Assembly: GCA_963971425.1 (NCBI GenBank)
Contig: OZ020515.1
Location: 17,686,291-17,750,290 of the forward strand
DNA length: 64,000 nt
Direction of reading: 5' to 3'
Source of the DNA: Bryoerythrophyllum caledonicum
Lineage: Eukaryota > Streptophyta > Bryopsida > Pottiales > Pottiaceae
The position numbers and the translations under genes were made by a program. Below the pieces are notes generated by a model. That model made no database searches. It was not told the origin of the DNA and saw nothing but the letters and a program-made list of their open reading frames with translations. Shown here one piece after another: positions 1-12,389 of this stretch. Every line of letters begins with the position of its first letter. Within the stretch, counting starts at the first letter, position 1.

Positions 1-764
1 CTTTCAAGATTACTTTATTAAAAAAAAATTGAATTGGTGAAATAATGATCAGCTTAACCCCTAAAGGACCAAGTGTCAAAAATGGGCTTTTAAAAGTTTG
101 ATCAGGTTCCTACCGTGTCAATTTATAACATTTCTCTTTGAAATTCTTCCTATAAATGGACATTACTAAAACCTTAGTGGGAGAACAATTTTTTTCAAAA
201 TTAAATATTCCATAAAAAAGTCATAGGATTTTGAATTTCAATCCGGAGAGCAGGGACGTTGGGCACCTCCAAAAACATTTGTTAGAACACTATTGAATGT
301 GAGATTTTCAATACTAGCAAGTCATATTATTTCCTTTCATATTGTGAAATCAAAGTTTGCTAATCCACTCAATGCATGAAGAAAATGAACCATTTCCTTG
401 TCTTAAAACACTATAATCTTTCAATTGGTTCATTCAAAGTTAATGAGATTTTGTGAGTACTATGTTACTTAACCTTTAAGGCCGATGAGCTTTTCTAGCT
501 TGTGGAAATCTACAAGTGTTCTAGATCATGCAGAATGACATCTAGGCATTGAGTACATTTTAGCCCAAAAATCTACGAACTCATTTCATGGAAATCACTG
601 TAGCTCGCAAATGCTTGGACCGATTGTCGTGGCAATGGTTTCAATAGATGCCAATCTTCCTCCACCTCAAAGACACGGTCTATTTTTTCCTTTGAGGCGG
701 CCAATAGCGCTTGCTACAATGGTTCTTGTGCCAAAACAACTCATATATGATTGTTTGGCCTAAA
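1..764. repeat. Dispersed repeat debris, no gene
   Basis: No coding region is supported. A TTAACCCCTAAAGGACCA end at about 53-70 belongs to the same end family as the elements at 765 and 21608. A second related end, TTAACCTTTAAGGCCGATGAGC in shortened form at about 471-492, recurs at 9155, 22363 and 35045. The stretch appears to be broken MITE ends. Confidence 0.4.
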
Positions 765-1616
765 CCCCTAAAAGACAAAGCCTTGTGCTTCACCAAAACC
801 ACCCCAAAACTGCCACTTTGAAATGAGATTATTAGACTTATTCAAACAATTTTTTACTGATTTCAACCATTGGATCTCCAAGCTAACTACTAAAATAAAA
901 CACACAGTTTTTTTTGTAAACTTTGACCGTCGGATTGAAAGATATATGCATTCGAGGACTAAAAATTGTTTTTTTCTACTGTGCCTAGATAGGTTCAAGT
1001 TTTCAACGCACTTTGATTCAAGAAAATGGAAAATTTTTGCACTACACATGGCATAAACTCAATGGACCTATGTTCTACCTTGTGTTAGGTCATCCCACGC
1101 CAAAAATCACAAGTAATGGAGGTGTTTACAATAAGAAAAATGGACCCGCAATGACTAGGGGTATAGATATTGGCTCTTTACTTAGGAAAGCAATTTTACT
1201 TTTTAAATAGAGAAATAATTGTTGGATCTCAAATCCGAACGGTGAATAGAATCATCATGACTTATTCTAACATTTTTCAATATAATCCTTCATTACTATG
1301 TGTTTTAAAGTGTAAACAATGAAGGTTGCCAAGTACTTTCCTTCACTACTACCCGCCTCAATGCAATTGTCAACTCTATAGTAGCACTATTCATCTCAAT
1401 AGTACCCTGCCCAACTGCCAAAAGAGTCGAGCTTTATATGTTTCAAGCACCATAACTTTTTCCCTACAAGTCCAAAAAAAAAAAAAAATCCCCACAAAGA
1501 AAACTTGTATTCCTATTCTCACTAAACGTTTCAAGAAGTTATCTGCAAAAATGAATTTCTAGGAACTTGCCCAAAATCAATTTGTACCCCACAGGTACAA
1601 AATGGTCATTTAGGGG
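765..1616. mobile_element. Non-autonomous TTAA-type (piggyBac-like) element, copy 1
   Basis: The right end reads TTTAGGGG followed by TTAA, and the left end is CCCCTAAAAGACAAAG preceded by TAAA, a decayed TTAA. Most of the interior is repeated at 21608-22263, so this is one family. Near the right end a hairpin is formed by GTACC and GGTAC. It has no coding capacity. TTAA at the borders and CCC-starting ends are typical of piggyBac-type elements; that class assignment is inference. Confidence 0.6.
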
Positions 1617-1620
1617 TTAA

Positions 1621-1963
1621 AGGGTTAACAAGTCTTGATTGAGATCCTACAGTCAGAACTAAAAATAAAAGATTATTTTCCTCCCATACTCATTGCACTA
1701 GATTCAACAGTTATGAAGTGTTTTGATGTGATTAGGGGTTGAAGACGAAACCTTTTGGGAAGGAGACAAGAATGTGGAATGAAACGAAGTCAGGCTAATG
1801 AAAATTAATTAATGACCAATGTAAGATTGGGGTTGGGTCAACACAAAGAAGTTGTGTCCACCTCCTTCCTGTGCCTAATTAAAATAAGGATCACCAAAGG
1901 ATGATCACTCGTGTGGACAACCTAGTATAACACTCCCATTCTTCTGGGGCGCTGTCAAAATTG
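1621..1963. other. Intergenic, 3' flank of the kinase gene
   Basis: No gene is visible. The stretch lies between the repeat ending at 1620 and the stop codon of the minus-strand kinase gene at 1964, so it should contain that gene's 3' UTR and polyadenylation site. Confidence 0.4.
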
Positions 1964-4900
1964 CTATCTACTAACTGTGGAGCGTTTGAAGGAGGAAAAC
2001 AATCCGCTCAGCTTCTTATCCTTGGGTTGCTTGCTCTCCAGGTCCAACTCCTCATTCACCTGAACAACAACAACAATGGCATGCATCATAACCACTACTT
2101 CAGCACAAACAGTAAACTATAAGAAAAAAACTAGTTTTTCATTCAACTCCTCATTCGCCTAGTTTTTCATTGAAAAGAAAGATACAGATGCGGTAGGTCT
2201 CTTTATTGGAATAGTTGAAAGCGGAAGGGATAAAACTCTCGGTTGTATCAGTACCTCTTTCAGAATCTCTTGTAGCATTAAGGTGGTTTCAGAGAATTCA
2301 GGCCGCTCCGAAGGGTCGGTTTTCCAACAACGTTGAAGAAGATCAACCAGTTTCGGATGAATGTTCTTCGGAATAGTTGGTCGCAAGCCCTGAAGCAGAA
2401 AAAAAAAGAGGCAGTTTTGTTAGCGAATGAAAACTCAAAAACACCATCTTTAAGAAATGAAAAGGAAGTGTATTCCGATGGAAAGAAAAAAGGTTAGCTT
2501 TCCAGCGTGAGATAGTTTTTACAAAGAGTTGTATCTATTTGTTTGCCTTGTGAAATTAGGGGTTGGTATGGGGGGTTAGGACCTAACTGTTGGGAAATGG
2601 GTGTGTTCGTATGATAAAATAGCCAAAAGAAACGTTACCTTCTGTACAACACCAACTGCAGCTTGAAGGGGAGTCATATCTGCATACGGAACCTTGCCCG
2701 TCAAAAGCTCCCACAACACGATCCCAAAGCTGAACATATCCGCCTTCTTATTATACGGCTTGTGCTCAATGATTTCAGGCGCCATCCAGCGGTATGTGCC
2801 TGTCTCCGCCGTCATCACACCAGACTGGGATTGCACTCTTGCCACGCCAAAGTCCGCCACCTTCACCACCTGTGCATCACACACCAGAAAACACACCTCC
2901 TTTAACTTATATGCCAAAGTATAAAAAAAAAAAGTCAATCAGATACCCCTTCTCTTCTCATGATTTTTAACAGTTCTCAATCACCTCAAAGGTGAGGAAG
3001 GCGGCTACTATTATCAGGGTTAAACTCTATGAAAGATGGCTATCATTCAAACTCTGAGAAAGATGGCTACAACTACTTTTAACCCTTAAACGTCAGAAGG
3101 TGCCACTGGTGGCCATAGTATTCTACATGTATGGTGTCGTATTTCAACATGATAAGGTTCACATATTGAAATGACCTCCAAATGAAGGATGTTAGTTAGA
3201 GACTCTTCAATCCAAAGGTGTAAGTCTTGCTAAACTTTCATACAATTTTTGTATTCTATGGAGTAAAATACGTGCCTTTAACTGAATTGAAGGAAGAATC
3301 CACTGAGCACTTCTATTGATCTGACAACTATTTAGAGTGAGAAAAAACACTACTATAAAGAGGGGGTCATCTTATTGGCATTACATGGAACTCCAGACAT
3401 GATTTTTTACCTCATTCTCGTCCAAGAGAAGATTGGCAGCCTTGAGATCCCGGTGAATGATCTTGTTCTGATGCAGGTAATCCATGCCTTTGGACACATC
3501 GATGGCCACTCGCAGCAGCATCGGCATCTTGAGGAGCGCCTTCTGCTTGCGCAGGTAGTCGTACACACTCCCGCCCGACATGTACTCCGTGATGATGCAC
3601 AGGTTGGGCGCCATGGTGCACGCGCCGATGAACTGGACCACGTTCTTGTGCCTCACCTTCCGCATGATGAACACCTCCTGTTGGAACTCCCTCTGCAGGT
3701 TCTCGTTCAACCGCTCCGGCTTCAGAATTTTAATGGCTACGTCTTGGCCACAATACGTTCCGCGGAACCTGAAAAAAATGAGCAACAACAGAGTATCATT
3801 ACAGTTTGACCCAAAGTTTGAAGAACTTAACCCTTCTTTCGGCTACTCTTTCCTCAATCAAGTCAAAAGTAGTTTTAGCCGCGTCTTTCAGAGATCAACC
3901 CTGGTGAATAGCAGCCGCCTTTCTCTCCTTTAATGTGATTTTAAATTAACTGAGAACTATTTAGACGTGATTTTACAAATGACGAGCTCTTGCTAAGCTT
4001 GCTTTTGAGGCAGAAGGCACTTACAAATCTCCGAAAGAGCCACTGGCCACTTTCTTGTTACATTTGAGTTGACTGATGTCGATCTCCCAGTCATCCGAGT
4101 TGGGTTTAGACGAGGCTGGTGTGCCATTCTGTCCGTTGTTTTCCAATGATGGAGATTCTGTCCCGGCAATGTTCTTAACCCAAGCGTTTTTCTGCACAAC
4201 AATCCTTCTGTAAATTCATGTTCTGTCAAGAGTCAAACAATCACTAAAAACTCAGGAAACACTCTGAACACAAAACAATTAAAAGTTGAGACGGTAGCAC
4301 AGTTCTTACATCCATTGCTGACAAGGCGCTCAAAAGTGCTCGTCTGATATTTTGAGTGTCCTGCATTGACAATAACAACTCCTTAGTTGCATGCCCAAGA
4401 GCATAACCAAAAATATAGAGGATTTCATTTTATTATTTTTAAGAAATAGATGGCGTGCTCACCTCAGACGGCCAGCCATCGACCACAAACACATTCAGCG
4501 AAAAACCATCTGTAGTTGAGAATACATGAGCCTCGCGGATGTTGAGCCCCACGTCAGCAAGCAACGCAGACATCTGCACTTCAACAGAGACTTCAAGCCT
4601 CAGAAGCAGTCTTCCAATAAAGCCATTTGCCAAGTCAACCAAAGTTACAATCGGATACCCCCTCTCATTGTTTGAATTGTAATAAGATCAACTGTAAGTA
4701 GTTCTCAAATCAGCTCAAAGAAGAGAAAGGCAGCAACAATTCATCAGGGTTGATCTCAAGCATATTCTTCAAAAAATGGTTACAACTACTTTGCCTTGAG
4801 TTTAGAGACCACCAAGCTCTTCAACTGCAGGATAAAACCACCCAGCTCTTCTATTGAACTATTTAGAGTGAGGAAAGAGTAGCCAAAAGTGGGGGTAACT

Positions 4901-6298
4901 TCAATCACTTCAAAAATAAGCCCCTAAAAGCACTTTCCTTTTAAAAAAAATCCCATAAAGCTGCTAATATACAAACAGGTAATCACTTATGAGTACGCAC
5001 GTGGCTGAGAAGCTTCGGTTTGTCAATCGTGGAAAATGTCACTTCATGCATCGGCAGTTGCAAATGATTCGCACTGTCGAACAGAAACAAACCAAGTAAG
5101 GAAGAAGTTTAAAATCACCATGAGAAACAAGAAGACTTTCCAAATACAAAAACTCTCGTAACATTACCTCTCAGAGTGATGACTGTCGTCGCTCTCTTCA
5201 CCATGGACCACAGATTTGTTATTGAAGTCCATTGCAAGAGCTTCCAAATTCGCTGACGATCCAAAAACAGGAGGTGCCAATCTGTAACACACACCAAAAA
5301 AACTTAATTAATTATTGCTCTTGAAATGTCACATGAAGCTAAGGGTTGAAGAATCGTGATTAAACCTCAATTTTGAAAGTGGGCTATGGCCTCCGGTTGT
5401 TGAAGGGCTAATTGCCTCATCGTGAGATTCAACTGGGAGCACCTGTTGATGCAGCCATTACCATTTCATCATGATGCATTTGTCAGAAGAGTCACTTGTA
5501 AATTCTCAATTAGTCTAGAAATCAGCTCAGTGAAGAAAAGAGCGGCTGAAACTACTTCGAATTGAGTTTTAAAACAACCAAGCTCTTTCATTAAAGTTAA
5601 AGACAACCAAGCTCTTCTAACTATTTAGGGTGGAGGAAGAAAAGTAGAATGAATCAAAAGAGGGCGTATCCTGTTGAAGCTTCACAAATAACTCTCAAAA
5701 GCCGACTAAGAATCTTCCAGTTTGAGGTAGAGCATGATATACTTACCTGAACTGCACGGACATGGAACACAGGCCTCTTCTCCGGAACTTTGGCCTCCTC
5801 TAGAAGCCGTTTGTGCGTAAGCACATCCTCAGCTCTGTCCGTGTGAACATCCAACGCATATCTGCACACATTCACTCACAAAAACCCAATCTCATCAACA
5901 CAACAATCCACAGCACTCGAATTCCTCACACCACACCGTGACTTTCTGACCTGATTATCCGCACTACTGAAAACCTCGCACTACTTATTCATCCACTACA
6001 ACGTAAATCCTGCAACTAGACGGGGAAAATAAAACAATCAAACTCCGAAAAACGAAAAAAAAACGTGTAGGAGCACCCACAGAGATTGCCGTGCCCCTTA
6101 CCTCATCGGCAAGCGGATGAAATGCGCCTGAAGCTCCTCAGCGAACCCCGGCTGCGTGGCCACTAGGTGGCCATCAACCTCAAGCTGACGCAGGATCTTC
6201 GCACACACCTGCTTCTTCTTCTCCTGCTTGGGCGACGTATTCCCGCCGCCGCGACCACCCTTCACCGGCATCTTCGTCAACACGTCCAACTCCTCCAT
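1964..6298 (-). CDS. ACT-domain serine/threonine/tyrosine protein kinase, STY8/STY17/STY46 type
   Basis: This is a 12-exon gene with GT-AG introns and consistent phases. Exons from 5' to 3': 6298-6102, 5861-5747, 5442-5366, 5281-5168, 5073-5001, 4573-4463, 4360-4310, 4191-4025, 3768-3411, 2869-2639, 2389-2255, 2059-1964. They join to 575 codons with a TAG stop. The start is the first ATG of exon 1; the codon before it is GTG. Residues ~176-226 form an ACT domain. The kinase domain begins at ~294 with VASGSFGDL, the first glycine replaced as in Raf-like kinases. The ATP-binding lysine is K315 in VAIK, the catalytic loop is HRDLKAAN (407-414), DFG is 427-429, and [13 protein letters not shown] ends at 453. 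The length is almost that of Arabidopsis STY46 (575 aa). In Arabidopsis these cytosolic kinases phosphorylate chloroplast transit peptides. Everything essential is present, so it is probably functional. Confidence 0.93.
2940..5670. repeat. Repeated intronic element in the kinase gene
   Basis: Copies of a ~200-280 bp repeat lie in several introns. Examples are 4640-4920 and 5490-5660 in one orientation and 3830-3960 in the other, with related fragments at 2960-3080 and 3300-3385. Shared words include CACCAAGCTCTTC, CTATTTAGAGTGAGG and CAGGGTTGATCTC. The same family occurs in both large introns of FBP1 (30955-31145 and 31745-31925). No coding capacity is seen. Confidence 0.7.
3083..3281. repeat. 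Dispersed repeat B, uninterrupted copy in a kinase intron
   Basis: It begins TTAACCCTTAAACGTCAGAAGG (18-20 bases are recognisable elsewhere) and runs through CCAAAGGTGTAAGTCTTGC to AAATACGTGC. Copies occur at 47707-47905 and, split by the 17.9-kb transposon, at 36616-36767 plus 54625-54690. This copy therefore shows the sequence of the empty target. Confidence 0.7.
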
Positions 6299-6760
6299 CA
6301 CTCTCTAGAAGAAAAACACCCCCAAAAAACTCAGGCTCTCCTCTCCTGCTGTCACTCCCTAGTAGCTCAACCCACCAGTGCCACCCCAAGGCCGCGGCGA
6401 CCCAATTCCCCCGCAGCCTCCTCCTGGCACCCGGACGTGCCCCAGCATGGTCACTCCAACTCCCCCGTCGTGTCACCACTCCCCACTCCTCCTCACAACT
6501 CCCCAGTCCTCCTCACAACTCCCAAGTCCTCCTCACAACTCCCCCGTCGTGTCGCCGCTCCCCAGTCTTCCTCGCAACTACCACGTCTCCGATGAACTGA
6601 TCTAGACGAAATGAAGCTTGACCTTCGTGCCGGTGAGGTGCTAGTGTGATATTCAGTGATGATAGTTAGAGAGAGAATTGGAGAGACGCGGAGGGAGGAG
6701 CGTCGCGGGGACTTAAGGGGACGGTGGTGGTGACACAGCGCGTGCGTGGAGCGCCGCTTT
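6299..6760 (-). promoter_or_regulatory. 5' flank and probable 5' UTR of the kinase gene
   Basis: This GC-rich stretch lies upstream of the kinase ATG and contains short tandem words such as CCTCACAACTCCCC near 6480-6545. It includes plus-strand open frames without recognisable protein content. No TATA box can be assigned with confidence. Confidence 0.35.
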
Positions 6761-7036
6761 TGCCTGCCCAGCTTGGGTAAGTTTGCTACATTCGCTGGAG
6801 GTAAAGGGAATGTACCCGGGACCTAGAGGATGCTACTTCGGGTCTATCATTGGTGTAGATGTCTTTTTCTAGGGGGTTTGCTTTTTGGGTGCCATGTCAT
6901 CTGGGGCCCATTTCTAGCCCAGCTAACTCCGCCTTGTCTCACTCGCCAGCCTGGCATTTTGAATTTACAAAGGGGAAAAAAAAATACAGTGTCCTTGAGT
7001 TGACACCCGAAGTTTTGATAAGGTATCGTACACTAA

Positions 7037-7388
7037 GGGGGGTTTCACACTAGGGGCCGAGCTCGAGGGGCCGAGCAATTCTAGCAATTTGATTGGCCTA
7101 GAGTTGAAAATCGGCCCGTGGGCCTTCACACTAGGGGCCAAGGGCCAAGGGCCGAAGGGCACTAAAATGCTTACATGGCAGCACTTTTTGAGAATTTTGG
7201 CGCCAATAGTTCGGCCCCTCGAGGAGAGTTTGGGTCCAACAAGAATAGAAACCCAAACTTTTGCCGAGGGGCCGAACATTTTCTCATTAAAATAATTTTA
7301 ATAATTTTTTACAACTCCAAAACTCGGCCCCTCGGCATAGTTTGGTCTTCAATGGAGTTCGGCCCTTGGGCTTAGTGTGAAACGCCCC
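7037..7388. mobile_element. Tourist-like MITE 1
   Basis: This 352-bp element has inverted ends GGGG(G/C)GTTTCACACTA and is flanked by TAA at 7034-7036 and 7389-7391. A 3-bp TAA duplication with ends of this type is usual for PIF/Harbinger-derived MITEs. No coding capacity. Confidence 0.75.
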
Positions 7389-7391
7389 TAA

Positions 7392-8213
7392 ACATGGTCA
7401 TTACATTAAAATTGGTATTTAGTGTTTGAAACACTAATTACAAACCTTAACAATGTATGTCAACAACGCCAGTGATGTTACAACATTAAATGTCAACATT
7501 GACATTAAATGCAGAGAATTGAACTTTGGAGTTTTACTACCTCTACCTTTAGTGTTATAAAAGACAAAAAAAATTGTAGGAAATTGGGAAATAACAATTT
7601 TAGATTGAAATTTTGAATATGTACCACCACGAGTGACACATTCCAACATGTTACAGCACCGTTGGGACTAGAGAGCACTGCCATGTTCCGCTTCAACTCA
7701 ACGTCTGATTTAAATAACCTGATTGTGCTCCGCTTCCTTGCTCCTGCAAGCTCGTGCTCTACTTCAGCCAGCACCTAATTCAAACATCACTTTCACCATT
7801 AAAACCTTGAAAAACAAAGCCATATAAAATTTGTTCAGTTTCTTTCAAACCTAACGATGCGGGTGGAGCAATGATGCAGCGATGCGAAGTGGAGCGATGA
7901 TGGAGCGATAATGCAACAATGTAAAATGCAGCGACGATTGAACGATGATGCAACAATGCTTGGAGAGAGCGCCACAAGTCAATGTGCATGCAACCACTTT
8001 GTATGGAAATTGTGCAATTTTAGTTTTGGAGTCCAAGAGAAACGATGCCAGAGTGTCGACGTAAGTGCATGTGCGCATATGGGGGGCCGCTCATTAATGA
8101 GTGTTAACACTAATTGTCTAGAAAAATATAATTAGAGTTGGGTGGTAAAGAGATGTTGTAACATTAAATGTAGTGTAACACTAAATATCAATTTTAGTGT
8201 AGTGTAACCAGTC
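7392..8213. mobile_element. Tourist-like MITE 2
   Basis: This 822-bp element shares its left TAA (7389-7391) with MITE 1 and its right TAA (8214-8216) with MITE 3. Its inverted ends share TAAAATTG(G/A)TATTTAGTGTT. The interior has short GATGCAGCGATG-like repeats near 7855-7960. The open frames inside have no recognisable protein. Confidence 0.6.
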
Positions 8214-8216
8214 TAA

Positions 8217-8569
8217 AGGCCGCTTTAGACTATGGTGGAGAAGTGCACCGGTCAGTCAAGAAGTTTTGGCCAAGACATGGTTATTTGAGGCAACCGGTGG
8301 CTAGTTTCTTGTCTGGTGGTTTAGTTTCTTGTCCAAGGGGTTGAGGTTGGACAAGAAACTAAACCACCGGAGAAGAACTCTCGTAGAAAGTGTTTGCCGC
8401 ATAGGCGGCCAAGTCATTTTTTCATCCATCCTTGAAGTTCTCTATCGGAAAAATCTTGGCCATAGTCTAAACCCAATCATGTGGAGAACAAATTTTACTC
8501 CAATCAATTTGCTCCATTTCCTTAGAATTCTTGACTGATTAACTTCTCTACCATAGTCTAAAGCCGCCC
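8217..8569. mobile_element. Tourist-like MITE 3
   Basis: This 353-bp element has inverted ends GGCCGCTTTAGACTATGGT / ACCATAGTCTAAAGCCGCC, with TAA at 8214-8216 and 8570-8572. Similarity of the two arms extends about 45 bp. No coding capacity. Confidence 0.75.
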
Positions 8570-8634
8570 TAATTGTTTTGGAAGTGCTATAAGTTTTACT
8601 TTCAAATAATTTTTAAATTGAGAGCACATCTATC

Positions 8635-8990
8635 AATAGAAGAAGAAGAACTCCAGTCTCCGAAGGAGACAAACGTGAATATAGTGTTTGTTCATTCTCT
8701 TCACTAAGCATATGGCCACGAGACATATGCTAGTGTAATAGAACTACTCCCCCCTCTCGGAGGTAAACACTTTTTTACACTAAGTGCTTTCCTACACTAA
8801 TTTCCTTAGAGACAACCGACATGTCATCTCCCCCAAGGGCTTTGTGGATCCGATACAACGAGGCCTTGGGACCCCCACCATAATTGGGTGGACTATGGTG
8901 GTAGGCACCACGCCGGCAATAGGACTTGAACTCACAACCACCTCACCGGTGTGCCATGATCCAAACCACTACACCAAGGCCGTGGTGCTT
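8635..8990 (-). mobile_element. tRNA-derived SINE
   Basis: This 356-bp insertion is flanked by 8-bp direct repeats CATCTATC (8627-8634 and 8991-8998). Read on the minus strand, the 5' part has RNA polymerase III promoter boxes: a box A like GGTGTAGTGGTT (8964-8975) and a box B like GAGTTCAAGTCC (8932-8943). The 3' part (8641-8765) matches the 3' end of the LINE at 54694-54840. It includes a hairpin with a 6-bp stem and TTC loop (8656-8670) followed by a TTC-rich tail. The surrounding sequence without the insertion recurs near 23870-24020, which supports the boundaries. Confidence 0.8.
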
Positions 8991-8998
8991 CATCTATC

Positions 8999-11463
8999 TA
9001 TACTACTTAAGGAGGGGATCATCGTAAACATAGTTGATAAAAATATTTGTACCGAGTAAAAACTTATAACATTTATAAAAAAATTAGTATAGTTAACACT
9101 AATGACCATCTGTAGTGTAGGGGTGTTTTTATTTATGATGCAACTATTTGTTTACATTTAACCCTGTAAGGCCAATGAGCTAAATTTTTGGCCTGTAGGA
9201 ATCGACGAGAGTTCAAGATCATGGAGAACAATATCTACGCACAGGGTACATTTCATCACAACCTTCATTCACGGAAATCATTGTCGCTTACCAGTGCTTG
9301 CACCAATTTCTGTGGTGATTTCCCCAATAGATGCCCACTTTTCTCCACCCTCTTTCTTATAGTTTGAGTTTTTTATGAAGGTCGCTTGTAGCAATTGCTA
9401 TCGAGATTATTGTGCCGAATGATCCAAGATTGGTCGCTCGTCCTTTAACGATTAATAGCTATTAGACGTGAAAGAGCTTGGTGCTTTCTTGTGTGGAACT
9501 TATTCTATCAATCCCTAAAGGATCAAGTGTCCCTTTAAAGAACAAATCTTTCACTTTGACTACAAGTACTTTTGAGTCCGTTCAATCAAAATTCACAATT
9601 TTTTGTACCACATCATCTTATATATGTTTATTTAGGAGAAAATCCTATAGTTATATTCTCAAAAAGTTCATTGTGGAAATTTTTAATCATTGGAGTAGAA
9701 ATTCTTCTAAAATGTTGTGGTCATTTAGGAGTTAACTACAAAATATTACACATTCTTGTCCCATTTTTAAATATAGATGATTTTTCATCCGCTCTCACAA
9801 AGACAATCACATCGTTTGAGACTTTCTAGCAAAATTAAGATATGATAGTAAGGGTTGCAACAAGGATGCCATTGCAACATATCAAGTTCTTCTCTAGTCT
9901 TTATATTAAGCGACAGTGGAAGAGTTTTGTAGTTTCTAAAATTTACGGGAGAATATCTTACGTCGCCTTCTAAAAGGAAAAAGGAGAGGCCATGTGTTTG
10001 CCATAAATTTGAGCTGCATTGTGTTCTTGAGTATAGAAACGAGGAGGTTTTTATGGCTATTTTTATTTATTGGAAATGAGAAAAGAGGCAATAATTCAAG
10101 GTATCTTTGCCTCTGATACAAATAAGAGCATTGCCATAAAATCCCTCGAACGGGCCGTGGAAGGGGCAAAAATACTATATTGAGTTGAAGATCATGGAAA
10201 CGGCTCCCCACCAACACCCTTAGACACTTCACACGTTCAAAACATAGAGGTCCATTCCATCAGGAGGCTTTTGTGAAGTGCCCTCGTTCTTACACTCATT
10301 GTCAGTGTTCACTCGTTCTTGTCAGTCATTGATACAATGAGAATTGGAGGATGGCATATTGAGGATTGGTGGAGCGAGCACCTGCCACTCCCTCCCGGGA
10401 CCTGAAAAGAGACTTTTCTAAAAGCCCCGTTCTGGGGCCTTGCCACCACAACTATTGAGCATGCTCTTTTGTTTTCCCACAACTACAAAGCGAGAAGGAT
10501 CAATAAGTAAACCTAGAGCACATTAAAACTCATAAATAAACCTAGAGCACGATAAAAGTTTCTTACTATGTGCAAGAACAAATTTGAAGTCATGTTGTTG
10601 TGGTAGGAGATGATTGGCTCTCAAATCCAACACTTCTTTAACCCTAAAGACCCAAAAGACCCCTCTGAAGACTGTAAGAGTTTCCTTGAAGGACTTTTGG
10701 GCCTATATGGATTAATAATGGCATTTTGGAATTTGGGGCATAGTTTGTTTGGAGGGGGGTGGTGCACTGTTGGACTGCTATAGCACCATTGGCTTGGTAT
10801 AGAGTACTGGTATGACTATGGTATTAGATACCATACTGCCTCTAATATAAAGACGGGTTGATACCTGCTCCGTACATGTATTTCACGATTTTGGGTTTCA
10901 ATACCCGCCTTCGATATCTGAGGCATGAGCTGGAGGTCAATACCAACCTCAGCCTTCATATCTATGGACAATTCTGATACCACAATATCCCACTCCGCTT
11001 CAATACTCCACAGATTGATGGCACTGCCAAATTTTTTGTGATTTCATACCAACAAACTCGAGATTCTGGCCTTCAATGAGGCACATTTCTTGATGTTGAT
11101 GAATTGCCTCCTATTGCACGCTTGTTGCAATGTTGTGTGTGTTTTTTGTCTACATTTGAAGCTTGATTTAGGGTTGCAAGATGTCTGATTCACAACCTAG
11201 TTCGATGAAAATTGTTGCAGATCAATCTTTGGATACCTCACTTGGCTTCTATCGATGTGGTAGAATTTCTCAACAAGGAGCATGAGATCCCCAATGACCA
11301 TGAGGATGAGCTAGAGGAGGTAGGATATTTTGAGGATGAGAGCGCATAATAATTGTTGATTTATGGTTTTCCCTTTGTCTATCATGATGTGCATCAAAGA
11401 CACTCTAAACCAAAGGCAATTGTTTGTGAATTCTGTTACACTATTCTCATGACCATGCAGATC
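8999..11463. other. Intergenic DNA with repeat fragments
   Basis: No gene is supported. 8999-9080 resumes the repeat that hosts the SINE. 9155-9454 carries an end of the TTAACCCTTTAAGGCC family. 9510-9737 resembles one arm of the foldback element at 24582-25003. The rest, including 10240-11460, shows nothing recognisable. Confidence 0.4.
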
Positions 11464-12389
11464 ATTCTTGATGGATTGTCCTATCAACCCCGATCGAGTG
11501 TGGGTCCGGCGTGAGGTGTGGTAGAGTAGCTGCTTCGGCCTTTGAGCTTGGCGCTGCTGCCCGCAATCCGTGCCCGTCACGCCACAGTGGTGCCCCACGA
11601 CGTTGTCGCGCTCTACGTCCCTACGTGCCACGGTGGCAGATTCGGTCACTTCGTCGCCGTGCCGAGGTCCCCCACCCGTTTGCCCGCCCTCATCCAGTCC
11701 CCATTCACATCCACCAGACTGACCGTCTTTCTCATCAATCCCACCTCAATGTCCCTAATAGAGGATCGCTCAACTACATCTTTCCTCCATAAATTAATTT
11801 GGATTTAAAATTGGGCACCTCTAATTTGTGGGCTAATGGCAAGGTTTGGGGTGATTAGGGTTTACAATTTTCTCCATGTGTTCCTCCACGTTCTTGGTAT
11901 ATGGTCATATTCATTATTTTGAGACAATTTCAGAGTTTTGAGACTTTCCGCATATAACTTCAGTAGCTATTTTCAGACACGCATGGGCTTACTATGTTTT
12001 GTGAGCGTGGACAGACACGCATGGGCTTGCTTCATTTCCTTGGTATGTTACTAATGCGCTTTTTTTATATGGGCATGGTGACCTATGCATTTCCGATTTC
12101 AATTGAATGTCTGAATGCAGTTTATGGTTGATATTATCATGGTTTAGATGTGCTAGGTGTTCAAGACTTTGTTTTCTCATGCTTTATGGACATGATTAAA
12201 GGGATGTGAAATGGACAAGCTGATAAAGTAATGTAAAGTGGACATGATTTAAGGTTTGAATTTGCCATGTGGGAACTAGGTGTGCAGGATGTTGCATAGA
12301 TTACTGCCAGGATTTGCGATCATTTTAGCTGTCACGCCATGGCCTAGGTTTAGGGTTCACCTGGTTTATGCCAAGATTCACGTAATTAG

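Noticed and set aside
2663-3809. Plus-strand ORFs across the kinase exons
   Set aside because: They are antisense shadows of conserved kinase exons.
11511-11808. Overlapping ORFs at the left end of the MULE as genes
   Set aside because: They lie wholly within the terminal inverted repeat and recur on the minus strand at 19719-20024.
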